Source: CAYMJK01 sp043101635
Lineage (GTDB): Bacteria; Planctomycetota; Phycisphaerae; Phycisphaerales; UBA1924
Direction of reading: 5' to 3'
DNA: 34,761 nt
Assembly: GCA_043101635.1 (NCBI GenBank)
Contig: JBICIE010000149.1
Span: 1-34,761, forward strand
Position 1 is the stretch's first letter; every line of letters starts with the position of its first letter. Positions 1 through 7,606 of this stretch are shown piece by piece. The position numbers were made by a program, and so were the translations under genes. A model generated the notes under the pieces. The model saw only the letters and a program-made list of their open reading frames with translations, ran no database searches and was not told the DNA's origin.

Positions 1-708
1 TCGCTGCTGCTGCGCCGTCCCCCGGGGCGCGAGGCCTACCCCGGCGATATCTTCTTCGTGCACTCGCGCCTGCTGGAGCGATCCACGCACCTGCGCGACG
101 ACCTTGGCGGGGGTTCAGTCACGGCTCTGCCCATCGTCCAGACGCAGGCCCAGAACATCTCGGCCTACATCCCGACCAACCTGATCTCGATCACCGATGG
201 GCAGATCTATCTGTCGCCGACGCTCTTCCAGAAGGGCATCCTGCCGGCCGTCGATGTCGGCCGCTCCGTCTCGCGCGTGGGGGGCAAGACGCAGTACCCG
301 GCGTACCGGGCCGTCGCCGGCGATCTCCGCCTGAGCTACTCGCAGTTCGAGGAGCTGGAGTCGTTCTCGCGCTTCGCCTCACGCCTCGACGAACAGACGC
401 GCCGCACGCTCGAGCACGGGCGGCGCATCCGGGAGACGCTCAAGCAGCCGCAGTATGCCCCCATGCCGATCCCGGAGCAGCTCTTCATCCTGCTGGCGGT
501 CGAGGAAGGGCTGCTCGACGAGCACGATCCCGAGCGCATCGAAGACATCGCCCCGGCGCTGCGCGACGCCTTCCGCAGGCGCCATGGCGAACTGGCCGAC
601 CGCATCGTCGCCGGCGAGGAGTTGGGCAATGAGGATCGCCAGCGCCTGCTGGCCACCGCCCGCGACGTGATTCCGGATTCACAGGCTTCCGGAGCGGGGC
701 AGGACTAG
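1..708 (+). CDS. atpA: F1Fo ATP synthase subunit alpha, N-type (alternate), C-terminal part
   Basis: This frame is open from base 1, so only the last 235 codons are in the window. It is the catalytic-core alpha subunit of a rotary ATPase, which alternates with beta in the F1 head. The visible part has the YPGDIFF segment, the HSRLLER helix, the ISITDGQIYL strand and the GRSVSRVGG segment that holds the arginine finger. A helical C-terminal domain with LFILLAVEEGLLD follows. The gamma gene begins two bases after the stop, and nothing encodes delta, beta or epsilon downstream. In housekeeping operons gamma is followed by beta and epsilon. Ending in alpha-gamma is the order of the alternate N-ATPase operons (atpDCQRBEFAG). 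The truncation is only the window edge. The family is certain; the N-type assignment rests on gene order. Confidence 0.93.
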   Translation, partial: SLLLRRPPGREAYPGDIFFVHSRLLERSTHLRDDLGGGSVTALPIVQTQAQNISAYIPTNLISITDGQIYLSPTLFQKGILPAVDVGRSVSRVGGKTQYPAYRAVAGDLRLSYSQFEELESFSRFASRLDEQTRRTLEHGRRIRETLKQPQYAPMPIPEQLFILLAVEEGLLDEHDPERIEDIAPALRDAFRRRHGELADRIVAGEELGNEDRQRLLATARDVIPDSQASGAGQD

Positions 709-710
709 CC

Positions 711-1601
711 ATGCAGACGCTCGAGTACCTCCGCAGGCGCGTTGAGTCGGCCGAAGATCTCCAGTCGATCGTCCGGACGATGAAGGCTCTGGCGGCGGTC
801 GGCATCCGCCAGTATGAGCAGGCCGCGGCTTCGCTGGCCGACTACGACCGGACCGTGCGCCTGGGGCTGCAGGCGGTTCTGCGCGACATCGCGACCCGGG
901 GTGAAGAGTTCGAGCAGACCGGCGGCGACAGCGGGTCATTGCTGATCGTCGCCTTCGGCTCGGATCAGGGGATGTGCGGCCAGCTCAACGACAGCGTCGC
1001 CGAGCGCGTCGAGGCGCTGCTCGGCGCCGGCCCCGGCGATGCGCAGACGCTCGCCAGCGGCGCCAGGCTCGCGTCGATGCTGCGCCAGTCCGGATGCGGG
1101 CTGGCGGCCGAGTTCGACACGCCGGGTTCGATCCATGGCGTCGGCGAGGCCGCCCACCGGATCCTGGCGGCGATCGAGGAGGTGCGGGCCACTGCGGGGG
1201 ATGTCGTCGTGCGGCTGATCCATCCGCGCCGGACCTCTGCCGCGGCGTACGACGTGCGGTCCCGGCGGGTGCTGCCGCTGGACCGGCGCTGGGTTGCGGG
1301 TCTGCGCGCCGAGCCTTGGCCGACCAGGCGCATCCCTGCGTGGCCGGGCGATCGGACCGACGTGCTGCTGGCCCTGGTGGGGGAGTACCTGTTCGTGTCG
1401 TTGTACCGCGCGCTGGTGGACACGCTGGCGAGCGAGCACGCCAGTCGGCTGTCGTCGATGCAGTCGGCCCAGCGCAACATCGAGGAGCGGCTGGAAGAGC
1501 TCCAGGCCCAGTATCGCAGGCAGCGGCAGATGAGCATCACCAGTGAGCTGATGGACATCGTCTCGGGCTTCGAGGCGCTGGGCGAGGGGGCGCCGGAATG
1601 A
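711..1601 (+). CDS. atpG: F1Fo ATP synthase subunit gamma, N-type (alternate)
   Basis: Gamma is the central stalk that couples ring rotation to catalysis in F1. The 296-residue product has the family layout: an N-terminal helix (LEYLRRRVESAEDLQSI... with TMKALAAV), a middle Rossmann-like domain with the FGSDQGMCGQLND segment, and a long C-terminal helix (ASRLSSMQSAQRNIEERL) that pairs with the first to form the coiled-coil shaft. The GSDQGMCG stretch corresponds to the GsdrGLCG motif of housekeeping gamma but is divergent, as in the alternate enzymes. The ATG at 711 follows the alpha stop by two bases, so translation is probably coupled. It is the last gene of the operon: five bases later the convergent antiporter gene ends. 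N-ATPases are thought to be Na+- or H+-pumping auxiliaries; the ion cannot be judged here because the c subunit is outside the window. Confidence 0.9.
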   Translation: MQTLEYLRRRVESAEDLQSIVRTMKALAAVGIRQYEQAAASLADYDRTVRLGLQAVLRDIATRGEEFEQTGGDSGSLLIVAFGSDQGMCGQLNDSVAERVEALLGAGPGDAQTLASGARLASMLRQSGCGLAAEFDTPGSIHGVGEAAHRILAAIEEVRATAGDVVVRLIHPRRTSAAAYDVRSRRVLPLDRRWVAGLRAEPWPTRRIPAWPGDRTDVLLALVGEYLFVSLYRALVDTLASEHASRLSSMQSAQRNIEERLEELQAQYRRQRQMSITSELMDIVSGFEALGEGAPE

Positions 1602-1606
1602 TCCGA

Positions 1607-2791
1607 TCACGAGTCACCGGCGCCGGCCTCGCCGTCGTGGATCAGGCGCCAGCGAATCAGCAGAGGCCCCGTGACGCCAAAGACGATCGTCGTGGCGATG
1701 ACCAGCGGGATCACCTGTCCCCGCACACTGGAGACCTCTCGCTCCGCGAGCAGCGCCAGGCCGAGGGCAACGCCGGCCTGCGGCATGAGGCACCACCCGA
1801 TGCTGCGCTGGAGCGACGCCGCGGCCCCGATGGCCCGCCCGGCCGCCCACGCCCCGACGATGAATGCGCCGGCCCGCCCGACGATGTAGACGCCGCCGAT
1901 CAGTCCCAGCGAGACCAGTGTGTCGACTTCAAAGCGGAAGCCGGCCAGCAGGAAGAGCATCGCCAGGAACGGCGCTCGGATGTGCTCGATCTCATGGAAT
2001 GGACGCATCGAATCGGCGGCTCGATTGGCGAGGACCGTCCCGAGGGTCATCGTCGCGAGGAGATACGAGACGCCGAGGACCTCGCCGAGGCCGGCGCAGA
2101 GAATCACGAAACCGGACGCTTCGACCAGTGTGGGCTCGCCGCCGCGGATCTTTCCGGTCAGCCACGCCATGACCAGACCCAGGCCGCCGCCGAGCAGGAG
2201 TGCGCCGAACACCTCCCAGAGGCCGGAGCCGATGCTGCTCGCCGGCGACTGTCCGCCGGTGACCGCCAGAGCAAGCGTCAGCATGATGCTGAAGATCAGA
2301 ACGCCCCAGGCGTCATCGATCGCAACCACTTCAAGGACGGTGGTGGACAGGCGCCCCTTCGCATTCATGGAATGGATCGTCTCCATGATGGCCGCCGGCG
2401 CCGAAGCCGGCGCAATACCGGCGAGCAGCAGCGCCATCGGCCACGAAGCGCCGGCGAGACGCGTCGCGCCGAGGACGACCACCGCCGCGAGAACCGCCTT
2501 GGCGATAGAGACGACCAGCGCGACCCGTCCCGTTTCCTTGAGCTGCTTGCCCGCGAAGCTCTCGCCCAGCAGAAACCCGACCATCGCCAGCGCAAGATGC
2601 GAGACGAACGGAAACCAGGCCACGACGTTGTCCGGCACGATGTCGAAGCCGGACGGGCCGCTGAGCGCTCCGATGATCAGCAGCAGCGTTACCTTCGGGA
2701 TCGGAAAGCGACGGGAGGTCAGATGCGCCAGGCATCCGCCCAGCAGCAGCAGCCCCAGCACCACCAGCGACAGCCCGTCAGACTCAGGCAT
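1607..2791 (-). CDS. Cation:proton antiporter (CPA family, Na+/H+ exchanger domain)
   Basis: The protein is an integral-membrane monovalent cation/proton antiporter of 394 residues. It is almost entirely hydrophobic, with about 12 predicted segments. It starts with DGLSLVVLGLLLLGGCLAH and the RRFPIPKVTLLLIIGALSGP segment, which has the CPA2-like pattern of an early helix followed by a 'G.L.GP' turn. A mid-protein VVAIDDAWGVLIFSIML segment matches the ion-site 'DD' helix of CPA1/CPA2 carriers. The ATG at 2791 is chosen over upstream in-frame codons because GGGGAG lies just before it and the membrane sequence begins there. Earlier residues are Arg/Pro-rich and look non-coding. It converges on the ATPase operon with a five-base gap. 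The pairing suggests Na+ cycling beside an auxiliary ATPase, which is inference. The subfamily and transported ion are not settled. Confidence 0.87.
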   Translation of the reverse strand: MPESDGLSLVVLGLLLLGGCLAHLTSRRFPIPKVTLLLIIGALSGPSGFDIVPDNVVAWFPFVSHLALAMVGFLLGESFAGKQLKETGRVALVVSIAKAVLAAVVVLGATRLAGASWPMALLLAGIAPASAPAAIMETIHSMNAKGRLSTTVLEVVAIDDAWGVLIFSIMLTLALAVTGGQSPASSIGSGLWEVFGALLLGGGLGLVMAWLTGKIRGGEPTLVEASGFVILCAGLGEVLGVSYLLATMTLGTVLANRAADSMRPFHEIEHIRAPFLAMLFLLAGFRFEVDTLVSLGLIGGVYIVGRAGAFIVGAWAAGRAIGAAASLQRSIGWCLMPQAGVALGLALLAEREVSSVRGQVIPLVIATTIVFGVTGPLLIRWRLIHDGEAGAGDS

Positions 2792-2952
2792 TGTTGTCTC
2801 CCCGAGCAGGCTAGCGCCGGCGGCGACGCATGGATGGGATCCCGGCGGCGAATCGGCGTCGTTTCGAGGGGGCAGGTGTCCGCGGCTCGGCCATCCCGGC
2901 TGCAGCAGCATCTACGATCCACGCGCAGCCCCCATCTGCCGGAGGAGACAGT
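2792..2952. promoter_or_regulatory. Divergent intergenic region (antiporter / trehalose genes)
   Basis: About 160 bases separate the minus-strand antiporter start from the plus-strand HAD-trehalose phosphatase start, so promoters for both directions must lie here or within the gene ends. A GGAGGAG ribosome-binding site sits at 2941-2947 for the plus gene. No convincing -35/-10 pair was recognised by eye. Confidence 0.35.
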
Positions 2953-4521
2953 ATGAACTCGCCGCGCCGCGACGCCGATGAGATCGACGCCGTTATCCTG
3001 GACCTCGACGGTGTCATCACGCAGACCGCAGCGCTGCACCGCGCCGCCTGGAAGGAGGCCTTCGACGAACTGATGAGCCGCGGCTACCCGGACCAGCCGC
3101 CGTTCGACGCCGACCATGACTACCGCCGCTATGTCGACGGCATGCCGCGTCTGGATGGCGCGCGCAGCTTCCTGGCGTCGCGCGGCATCGAACTGCCCGA
3201 GGGCGCCGATTCGGACACGCTGGAAGATGCGACCGTCCGCGGCATCGGCAACAGCAAGAATCACCGTTTTCACGAGCTGCTCAAGCAGCGCGGCGCCGAG
3301 GTCTTCCAGGACGCCGTCGACGCCATCGACCGGTGGAAGCAGGACGGCGCGCCCGTCGCGGTCGTCTCCTCCAGCCGCAACTGCCTGGCGATCCTCGACT
3401 CGGTGGGCCTTGCGGACGTGTTCGACGCTCGCGTGGACGGTGTCACGCTGCAGGAACTGGATCTGCCGGGCAAGCCGGCGCCGGACATGTACCTGGAGGC
3501 CGCGCGGCGTATCGGGCGCCCGCCATCCCGCTGCGGGGTCTTCGAGGATGCGCTGGCGGGCGTGCAGGCGGCGCGCCGGGGCGGATTCGGGCTCGTCGTC
3601 GGTGTCGACCGGCGCGGCGACGCCGCCGAGGCGCTGCGCCAGCATGGCGCCGACATCGTGATCGAATCGTTCGAGGGGTTCGGCGCCGACGCCGGCCGCG
3701 GCAGGTCGGCCCGGTCGGCGCCGCTGCTGCTGGAGCGGCTCGAAGCGTTCCGGCACAGCCTGGAGGGGCGTCAGCCGGTCCTGTTCCTGGACTATGACGG
3801 GACGCTGACGCCGATCGTCGCCCGCCCCGAACTGGCCCGGATCGATGAGCAGATGCGCAGCCTCATCCGGCGAACGGCAGAAGCCGTGACCGTTGCCGTG
3901 GTCAGCGGGCGCGACCTCGAGGATGTCCGCCGGCTCGTCGGCATCGCCGACATCGTCTATGCGGGCAGCCACGGCTTTGACATCCGCGGGCCCGACGGGC
4001 TGGCGATCGAGCACGATGTCGGCAGCGACGCCGTGCCCGCCCTTGACGCCGCCGAGCGGCAGCTTCAGGCGGGCCTGGCCGGCGTGGAAGGGGCCCAGAT
4101 CGAGCGCAAGAAGTTCAGCATCGCCGTGCACTACCGCAATGTCGACGCCGGCGCCGTGGACCGGGTCAGGCGCGCTGTCGATGACGCCATCGCCGGGGCC
4201 GAGGGGCTGCGCCTGGCTCATGGCAAGAAGGTGCTGGAGGTTCAGCCCGACCTTGACTGGAACAAGGGCCGCGCGGTGCTGTGGCTCCTCGATGCCCTCG
4301 GCGTCGATCCCGTGCGCTCCACGCCGATCTACATCGGCGACGATGTGACCGACGAGGACGCCTTCGCCGCCCTGCGGGGGCGGGGCGTCGGCGTGCTCGT
4401 CGCTGAGGAAGATCAGCAGACGGCCGCCGGCTACCGGCTGCGAGATGTCGATGAGGTTCGGCGGTTCCTGCAGTGGCTTGGGCGCGATCTGATCCCGCAA
4501 CTGAAGCAGGAGACGGCATGA
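2953..4521 (+). CDS. Beta-phosphoglucomutase-like HAD / trehalose-6-phosphate phosphatase fusion
   Basis: This 522-residue protein has two HAD phosphatase-fold domains in tandem. Domain 1 (about 10-245) is beta-phosphoglucomutase-like. It has DLDGV at 17-21 (nucleophile and acid/base Asp), an SSS at 139-141, GKPAPD with Lys174 and FEDALAG at 197-203. Domain 2 (about 265-510) is a trehalose-6-phosphate phosphatase. It has DYDGTLTP from 280, VVSGR at 316-320, a PDLDWNKG motif and GDDVTDEDAF from 462. The first domain would turn beta-glucose-1-phosphate into glucose-6-phosphate; the second would release trehalose from trehalose-6-phosphate. The ATG at 2953 has GGAGGAG five bases upstream. The TGA overlaps the ATG of the GH65 gene. 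The combined order HAD, TPP, GH65 is that of mycobacterial OtsB1 (Rv2006), a protein of nearly the same total length (522 plus 802 residues here). No trehalose-6-phosphate synthase is in the window. Confidence 0.88.
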   Translation: MNSPRRDADEIDAVILDLDGVITQTAALHRAAWKEAFDELMSRGYPDQPPFDADHDYRRYVDGMPRLDGARSFLASRGIELPEGADSDTLEDATVRGIGNSKNHRFHELLKQRGAEVFQDAVDAIDRWKQDGAPVAVVSSSRNCLAILDSVGLADVFDARVDGVTLQELDLPGKPAPDMYLEAARRIGRPPSRCGVFEDALAGVQAARRGGFGLVVGVDRRGDAAEALRQHGADIVIESFEGFGADAGRGRSARSAPLLLERLEAFRHSLEGRQPVLFLDYDGTLTPIVARPELARIDEQMRSLIRRTAEAVTVAVVSGRDLEDVRRLVGIADIVYAGSHGFDIRGPDGLAIEHDVGSDAVPALDAAERQLQAGLAGVEGAQIERKKFSIAVHYRNVDAGAVDRVRRAVDDAIAGAEGLRLAHGKKVLEVQPDLDWNKGRAVLWLLDALGVDPVRSTPIYIGDDVTDEDAFAALRGRGVGVLVAEEDQQTAAGYRLRDVDEVRRFLQWLGRDLIPQLKQETA

Positions 4522-6926
4522 CGACCTGGAATCTCGCCTACGATGACTGGAATCCTGACCGCCAGCCGGTGCGCGAGGCCCTGTGCACGCTCGGCAACGG
4601 CTTCTTCGCCAGCCGCGGCGCCGCCGAAGAAGCTCGGGCCGGCGGGGCTCATTACCCCGGCACGTACATCGCCTGCGCGTACAACCGCCTCGCCACTGAG
4701 GTCTCCGGGCGCACCATCGAGAACGAGGACCTGGTCAACTGGCCGAACTGGCTGCACATCGCCTTTCGCCCCGAAGATGGCCAGTGGATGCGTCTGGAGG
4801 ACTGCGAGACGCTCGAGTTCTCGCAGAATCTCGACCTGCGCCGCGGCGCGCTGGAGCGTCGCATCACGGTGCGCGATGCGGATGGACGGACCTCTACCAT
4901 TCACACCCGCCGTTTCATTTCGATGGCCCGGCCGCACCTCGCCGCGATCGAGTGGACACTCACGCCGCGGGACTGGTCCGGCCCGCTGGTCATCCGGTCG
5001 GAGATCGACGGCTCGGTCACCAACAGTGGCGTGGGCCGGTACCAGGACCTCAACGGGGACCACCTGCGCATCGAGCAGACCGGCCGCGACGGCGAGCAGA
5101 CCGTCTATCTGGTCGCGCGCGCCTCACAGTCGATGCTCCGTGTGGCCCTGGCGGCCCGGCACCGGCTGACCAGCCCGGACGCCGATGGCCCGGCTGCCAG
5201 CGGCAAGTCGTTCGCCGACCAGCTTCGCGTCGGCCACGAATTCACGCTGCCGGGCCGGGAAGGCGAGCAGATTCGACTGGAGAAGACCTGCGCTGTGTAT
5301 ACCCAGCGCGATCACGCCATCAGCGAGCCGGCGCTGGAGGCCAGAAAGGCCGTCCGCTCCGCCGGCGACTTCGAGGAATTGCTTCACGCCCACCAGCAGG
5401 CCTGGGAGCGCCTCTGGGAAAGCTGCGACATTGAGCTGGCAACCGACGAGTTCACCCAGCGCACGCTCCGCCTGCACATCTTCCATCTGCTCCAGACGAC
5501 CTCGATGAACACCATCGATCATGATGTCGGCGTGCCGGCCAGGGGCTGGCACGGCGAGGCGTACCGCGGACACATCTTCTGGGATGAGCTGTTTATTTTC
5601 CCATATCTGACGCTGCGGATCCCGGAGCTGACGCGAGCCCTGCTGATGTACCGTTTCCGGCGCCTCGATGAAGCCCGCGCCGCCGCCGCGGAGGAGGGCT
5701 ACGCCGGCGCCATGTTCCCCTGGCAGAGCGGGAGCAACGGGCGGGAGGAGAGCCAGACGCTGCATCTCAACCCCCGCTCGGGCCGGTGGATCCCCGACAA
5801 CACGCGGCGCCAGCGGCACATCAATGCCGCCATCGCCTACAACGTCTGGCAGTACTACCAGGCCACCGGGGACGAGGAGTTCCTCTCCTTCTACGGCGCC
5901 GAGATGATCTTCGAGATCGCGCGCTTCTGGGCCGCGATCGCAACCTTCAACGACGAGCGCGGCCGCTACGACATCAACGGCGTTGTCGGTCCCGACGAGT
6001 ATCACACCGATGATCCGGACGCTCCCCAGCCCGGCCTGCGCAACAACGCCTACACCAACATCATGGCGGCCTGGACCCTCCGCTGCGCGCGGCGGGTCAT
6101 GGATTCGATGCCGCGCGACCGCTGCCTGCGGCTGCAGCGCGACCTGGGCGTCACCGGCGAGGAGCTGAGCCGATGGGATGAGGTGGCACGCAGGCTCTAT
6201 ATCCCGCTTCAGGACGACGGGGTCATCAGCCAGTTCGAGGGCTACGAGGCGCTCGAGGAGTTCAACTGGGCCGGCTACCGGAAGAAGTACGGCGACATCC
6301 AGCGGCTCGACCGGATCCTCGAGGCCGAAGACGACACGCCCAACCGCTACAAGGCCTCCAAGCAGGCCGATGTCCTCATGCTCTTTTACCTCTTCTCGGC
6401 AGAAGAGCTTGCCTCCATCTTCGAGCAGCTTGGCTACCAGTTCGATCCCGAGATCATCCCGAGGAATATCGACTACTACAGCTCCCGCACATCGCACGGC
6501 TCCACGCTCAGCCGGGTCGCCTTCGCGTGGGTGCTGGCACGGTCACACCGCGAGGCAAGCTGGAAGTGCTTCGAGGAGGCTTTGCGCAGCGATGTCGAGG
6601 ACATCCAGGGTGGCACGACGTCCGAGGGCATACACCTCGGCGCCATGGCAGGAACGGTTGACCTGGTGCAGCGGTGCTACACCGGCCTCGAGCTGCGCGA
6701 CGACACACTCTGGTTCAATCCCGAGTTGCCCGACGACCTCGGCGAGGTGCGCTTCCAGCTCCGGTTCCGAGGCCACACGCTGTCGCTGCGCATCGATCAC
6801 GAGCAGTTCGAGGTGTCATCCTGCCGCGGCGGCCCGCTGCCCATCAGGATCGGCGTCGGCGGAGAGGTGGCCGAGCTGCGCCAGGGCCAGACCCGCACCG
6901 AGTCGCTCAGGACCCAGCCGGCGTAA
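4518..6926 (+). CDS. Glycoside hydrolase family 65 disaccharide phosphorylase (trehalose/kojibiose/maltose phosphorylase type)
   Basis: GH65 enzymes phosphorolyse alpha-glucosyl disaccharides to beta-glucose-1-phosphate and glucose. The 802-residue product has the family's full length. It has an N-terminal beta-sandwich domain (GNGFFASRGA, NLVNWPNW-like region) and an (alpha/alpha)6 barrel with GHIFWDELFIFPYL. The NGVVGPDEYH motif carries the putative general acid Glu494, and a KQADVLMLFYLF phosphate-site motif and a HGSTLSRVAFAWVLA segment follow. A small C-terminal beta domain ends the protein. The start at 4518 overlaps the previous TGA as ATGA, so the two genes are almost surely co-translated. 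Its product, beta-glucose-1-phosphate, is exactly the substrate of the HAD domain encoded upstream. The disaccharide specificity (trehalose, kojibiose, maltose, nigerose, trehalose-6-phosphate) cannot be read from sequence by eye. Confidence 0.9.
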   Translation: MTTWNLAYDDWNPDRQPVREALCTLGNGFFASRGAAEEARAGGAHYPGTYIACAYNRLATEVSGRTIENEDLVNWPNWLHIAFRPEDGQWMRLEDCETLEFSQNLDLRRGALERRITVRDADGRTSTIHTRRFISMARPHLAAIEWTLTPRDWSGPLVIRSEIDGSVTNSGVGRYQDLNGDHLRIEQTGRDGEQTVYLVARASQSMLRVALAARHRLTSPDADGPAASGKSFADQLRVGHEFTLPGREGEQIRLEKTCAVYTQRDHAISEPALEARKAVRSAGDFEELLHAHQQAWERLWESCDIELATDEFTQRTLRLHIFHLLQTTSMNTIDHDVGVPARGWHGEAYRGHIFWDELFIFPYLTLRIPELTRALLMYRFRRLDEARAAAAEEGYAGAMFPWQSGSNGREESQTLHLNPRSGRWIPDNTRRQRHINAAIAYNVWQYYQATGDEEFLSFYGAEMIFEIARFWAAIATFNDERGRYDINGVVGPDEYHTDDPDAPQPGLRNNAYTNIMAAWTLRCARRVMDSMPRDRCLRLQRDLGVTGEELSRWDEVARRLYIPLQDDGVISQFEGYEALEEFNWAGYRKKYGDIQRLDRILEAEDDTPNRYKASKQADVLMLFYLFSAEELASIFEQLGYQFDPEIIPRNIDYYSSRTSHGSTLSRVAFAWVLARSHREASWKCFEEALRSDVEDIQGGTTSEGIHLGAMAGTVDLVQRCYTGLELRDDTLWFNPELPDDLGEVRFQLRFRGHTLSLRIDHEQFEVSSCRGGPLPIRIGVGGEVAELRQGQTRTESLRTQPA

Positions 6927-6966
6927 GCAGCAGCGCGAGCACGACTCTGGAAGGAGAAGCTGAATC

Positions 6967-7116
6967 ATGGCTATTGCGATGCAAGCCGAGGGCCCGATCG
7001 CGACGCTGCGCGCCTCGGGAAGGCTCGACAGCGACGACTACCGGCAGGTTCTGCCGGAGATCGAATCGATGATGAAGCGATACGGGCGGATCCGATCCAG
7101 TGGCCGAGCAGCATGA
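6967..7116 (+). pseudogene. Truncated SpoIIAA-like (STAS-fold) protein
   Basis: An AAGGAGAA site at 6951-6958 precedes ATG 6967, so this is a genuine gene start. The first 43 residues (RASGRLDSDDYRQVLPEIE then KRYGRIR) match the N-terminal pattern of the SpoIIAA-like/DUF3478 family, which normally continues into a hydrophobic 'LLVE' strand and runs to about 120 residues. Here the match stops after RIR near base 7094. The frame then reads SSGRAA and stops at 7116. From 7094 onward the plus strand is the antisense of a P-type ATPase gene. The gene has therefore lost its 3' two thirds at the junction. A 49-residue product could still be made but would not fold as the family does. Confidence 0.72.
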
Positions 7117-7606
7117 CATCGATCAGCGTGGCGACCTCCCAGAAGAAGACCCGCCCCCGCACGCCCAAGACAACCAGCGCGCTGTATCCGAAAGCCACGC
7201 TGATCGCCAGCCCGATGAGGGTCATCATGCCCGGGCGCCGGTCGCGCAGCTCGTTGCCCAGGCCGCGCAGAAACGGCCAGCCGCCGTAGATGAACAGCAC
7301 GGCGCTCAGCGACAGCAGGACCCAGTCGTCGCCCGCAAACGCCATCTCCTCACCGACGCCGAGCCACCCCTGGAGCATCGGCGACAGCGCCAAGATCGGG
7401 ACCGTCAGGACCAGCGAGGCCCAGAACCGGCGCCGGAAGTCGCGGAGCATCTGCTCGTGGTGTCCCTGATGGTCGTGGTCGCCGGACGGGGGCGCCCGTC
7501 CGTTGTCGCCGGCGTCGCCTCCGCGCTCGGTGGGCGCATCGGAAGCTTCGGAGGCGGCCACATCGGTCGCTCGGGCGGATCCGGACATCGTTTGCTGCTC
7601 AGCCAT
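6971..7606 (-). pseudogene. N-terminal fragment of a CopB-like heavy-metal P-type ATPase
   Basis: From ATG 7606 the first 171 codons are the start of a P1B-type metal-pumping ATPase. There is a His-rich cytoplasmic tail (GDHDHQGHHEQM, a likely metal-binding region as in CopB-type Cu/Ag pumps). It is followed by the first membrane helices with RFWASLVLTVPILALSPML, LLSLSAVLFIYGGWPF, MMTLIGLAISVAFGYSA and FWEVATLIDVMLLGHWI. Homology ends at HWI near base 7094. The remaining frame to 6971 is the antisense of the SpoIIAA-like gene and encodes unrelated Ser/Arg-rich sequence. The actuator domain, CPx helix, DKTGT phosphorylation site and nucleotide domain (roughly 500 residues) are missing, so it cannot pump. 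Its start overlaps the pfkB stop by eight bases, so it was the last gene of a dodecin-pfkB-ATPase operon. Confidence 0.75.

Noticed and set aside
1598..2956. Plus-strand frame of about 450 codons opposite the antiporter gene
   Set aside because: It encodes Arg/Asp/Gln-rich low-complexity sequence, while the minus strand gives a clear multi-pass membrane carrier.
4431..6497. Long minus-strand frames opposite the GH65 gene
   Set aside because: Same composition effect; the plus strand encodes a complete GH65 protein with catalytic motifs.
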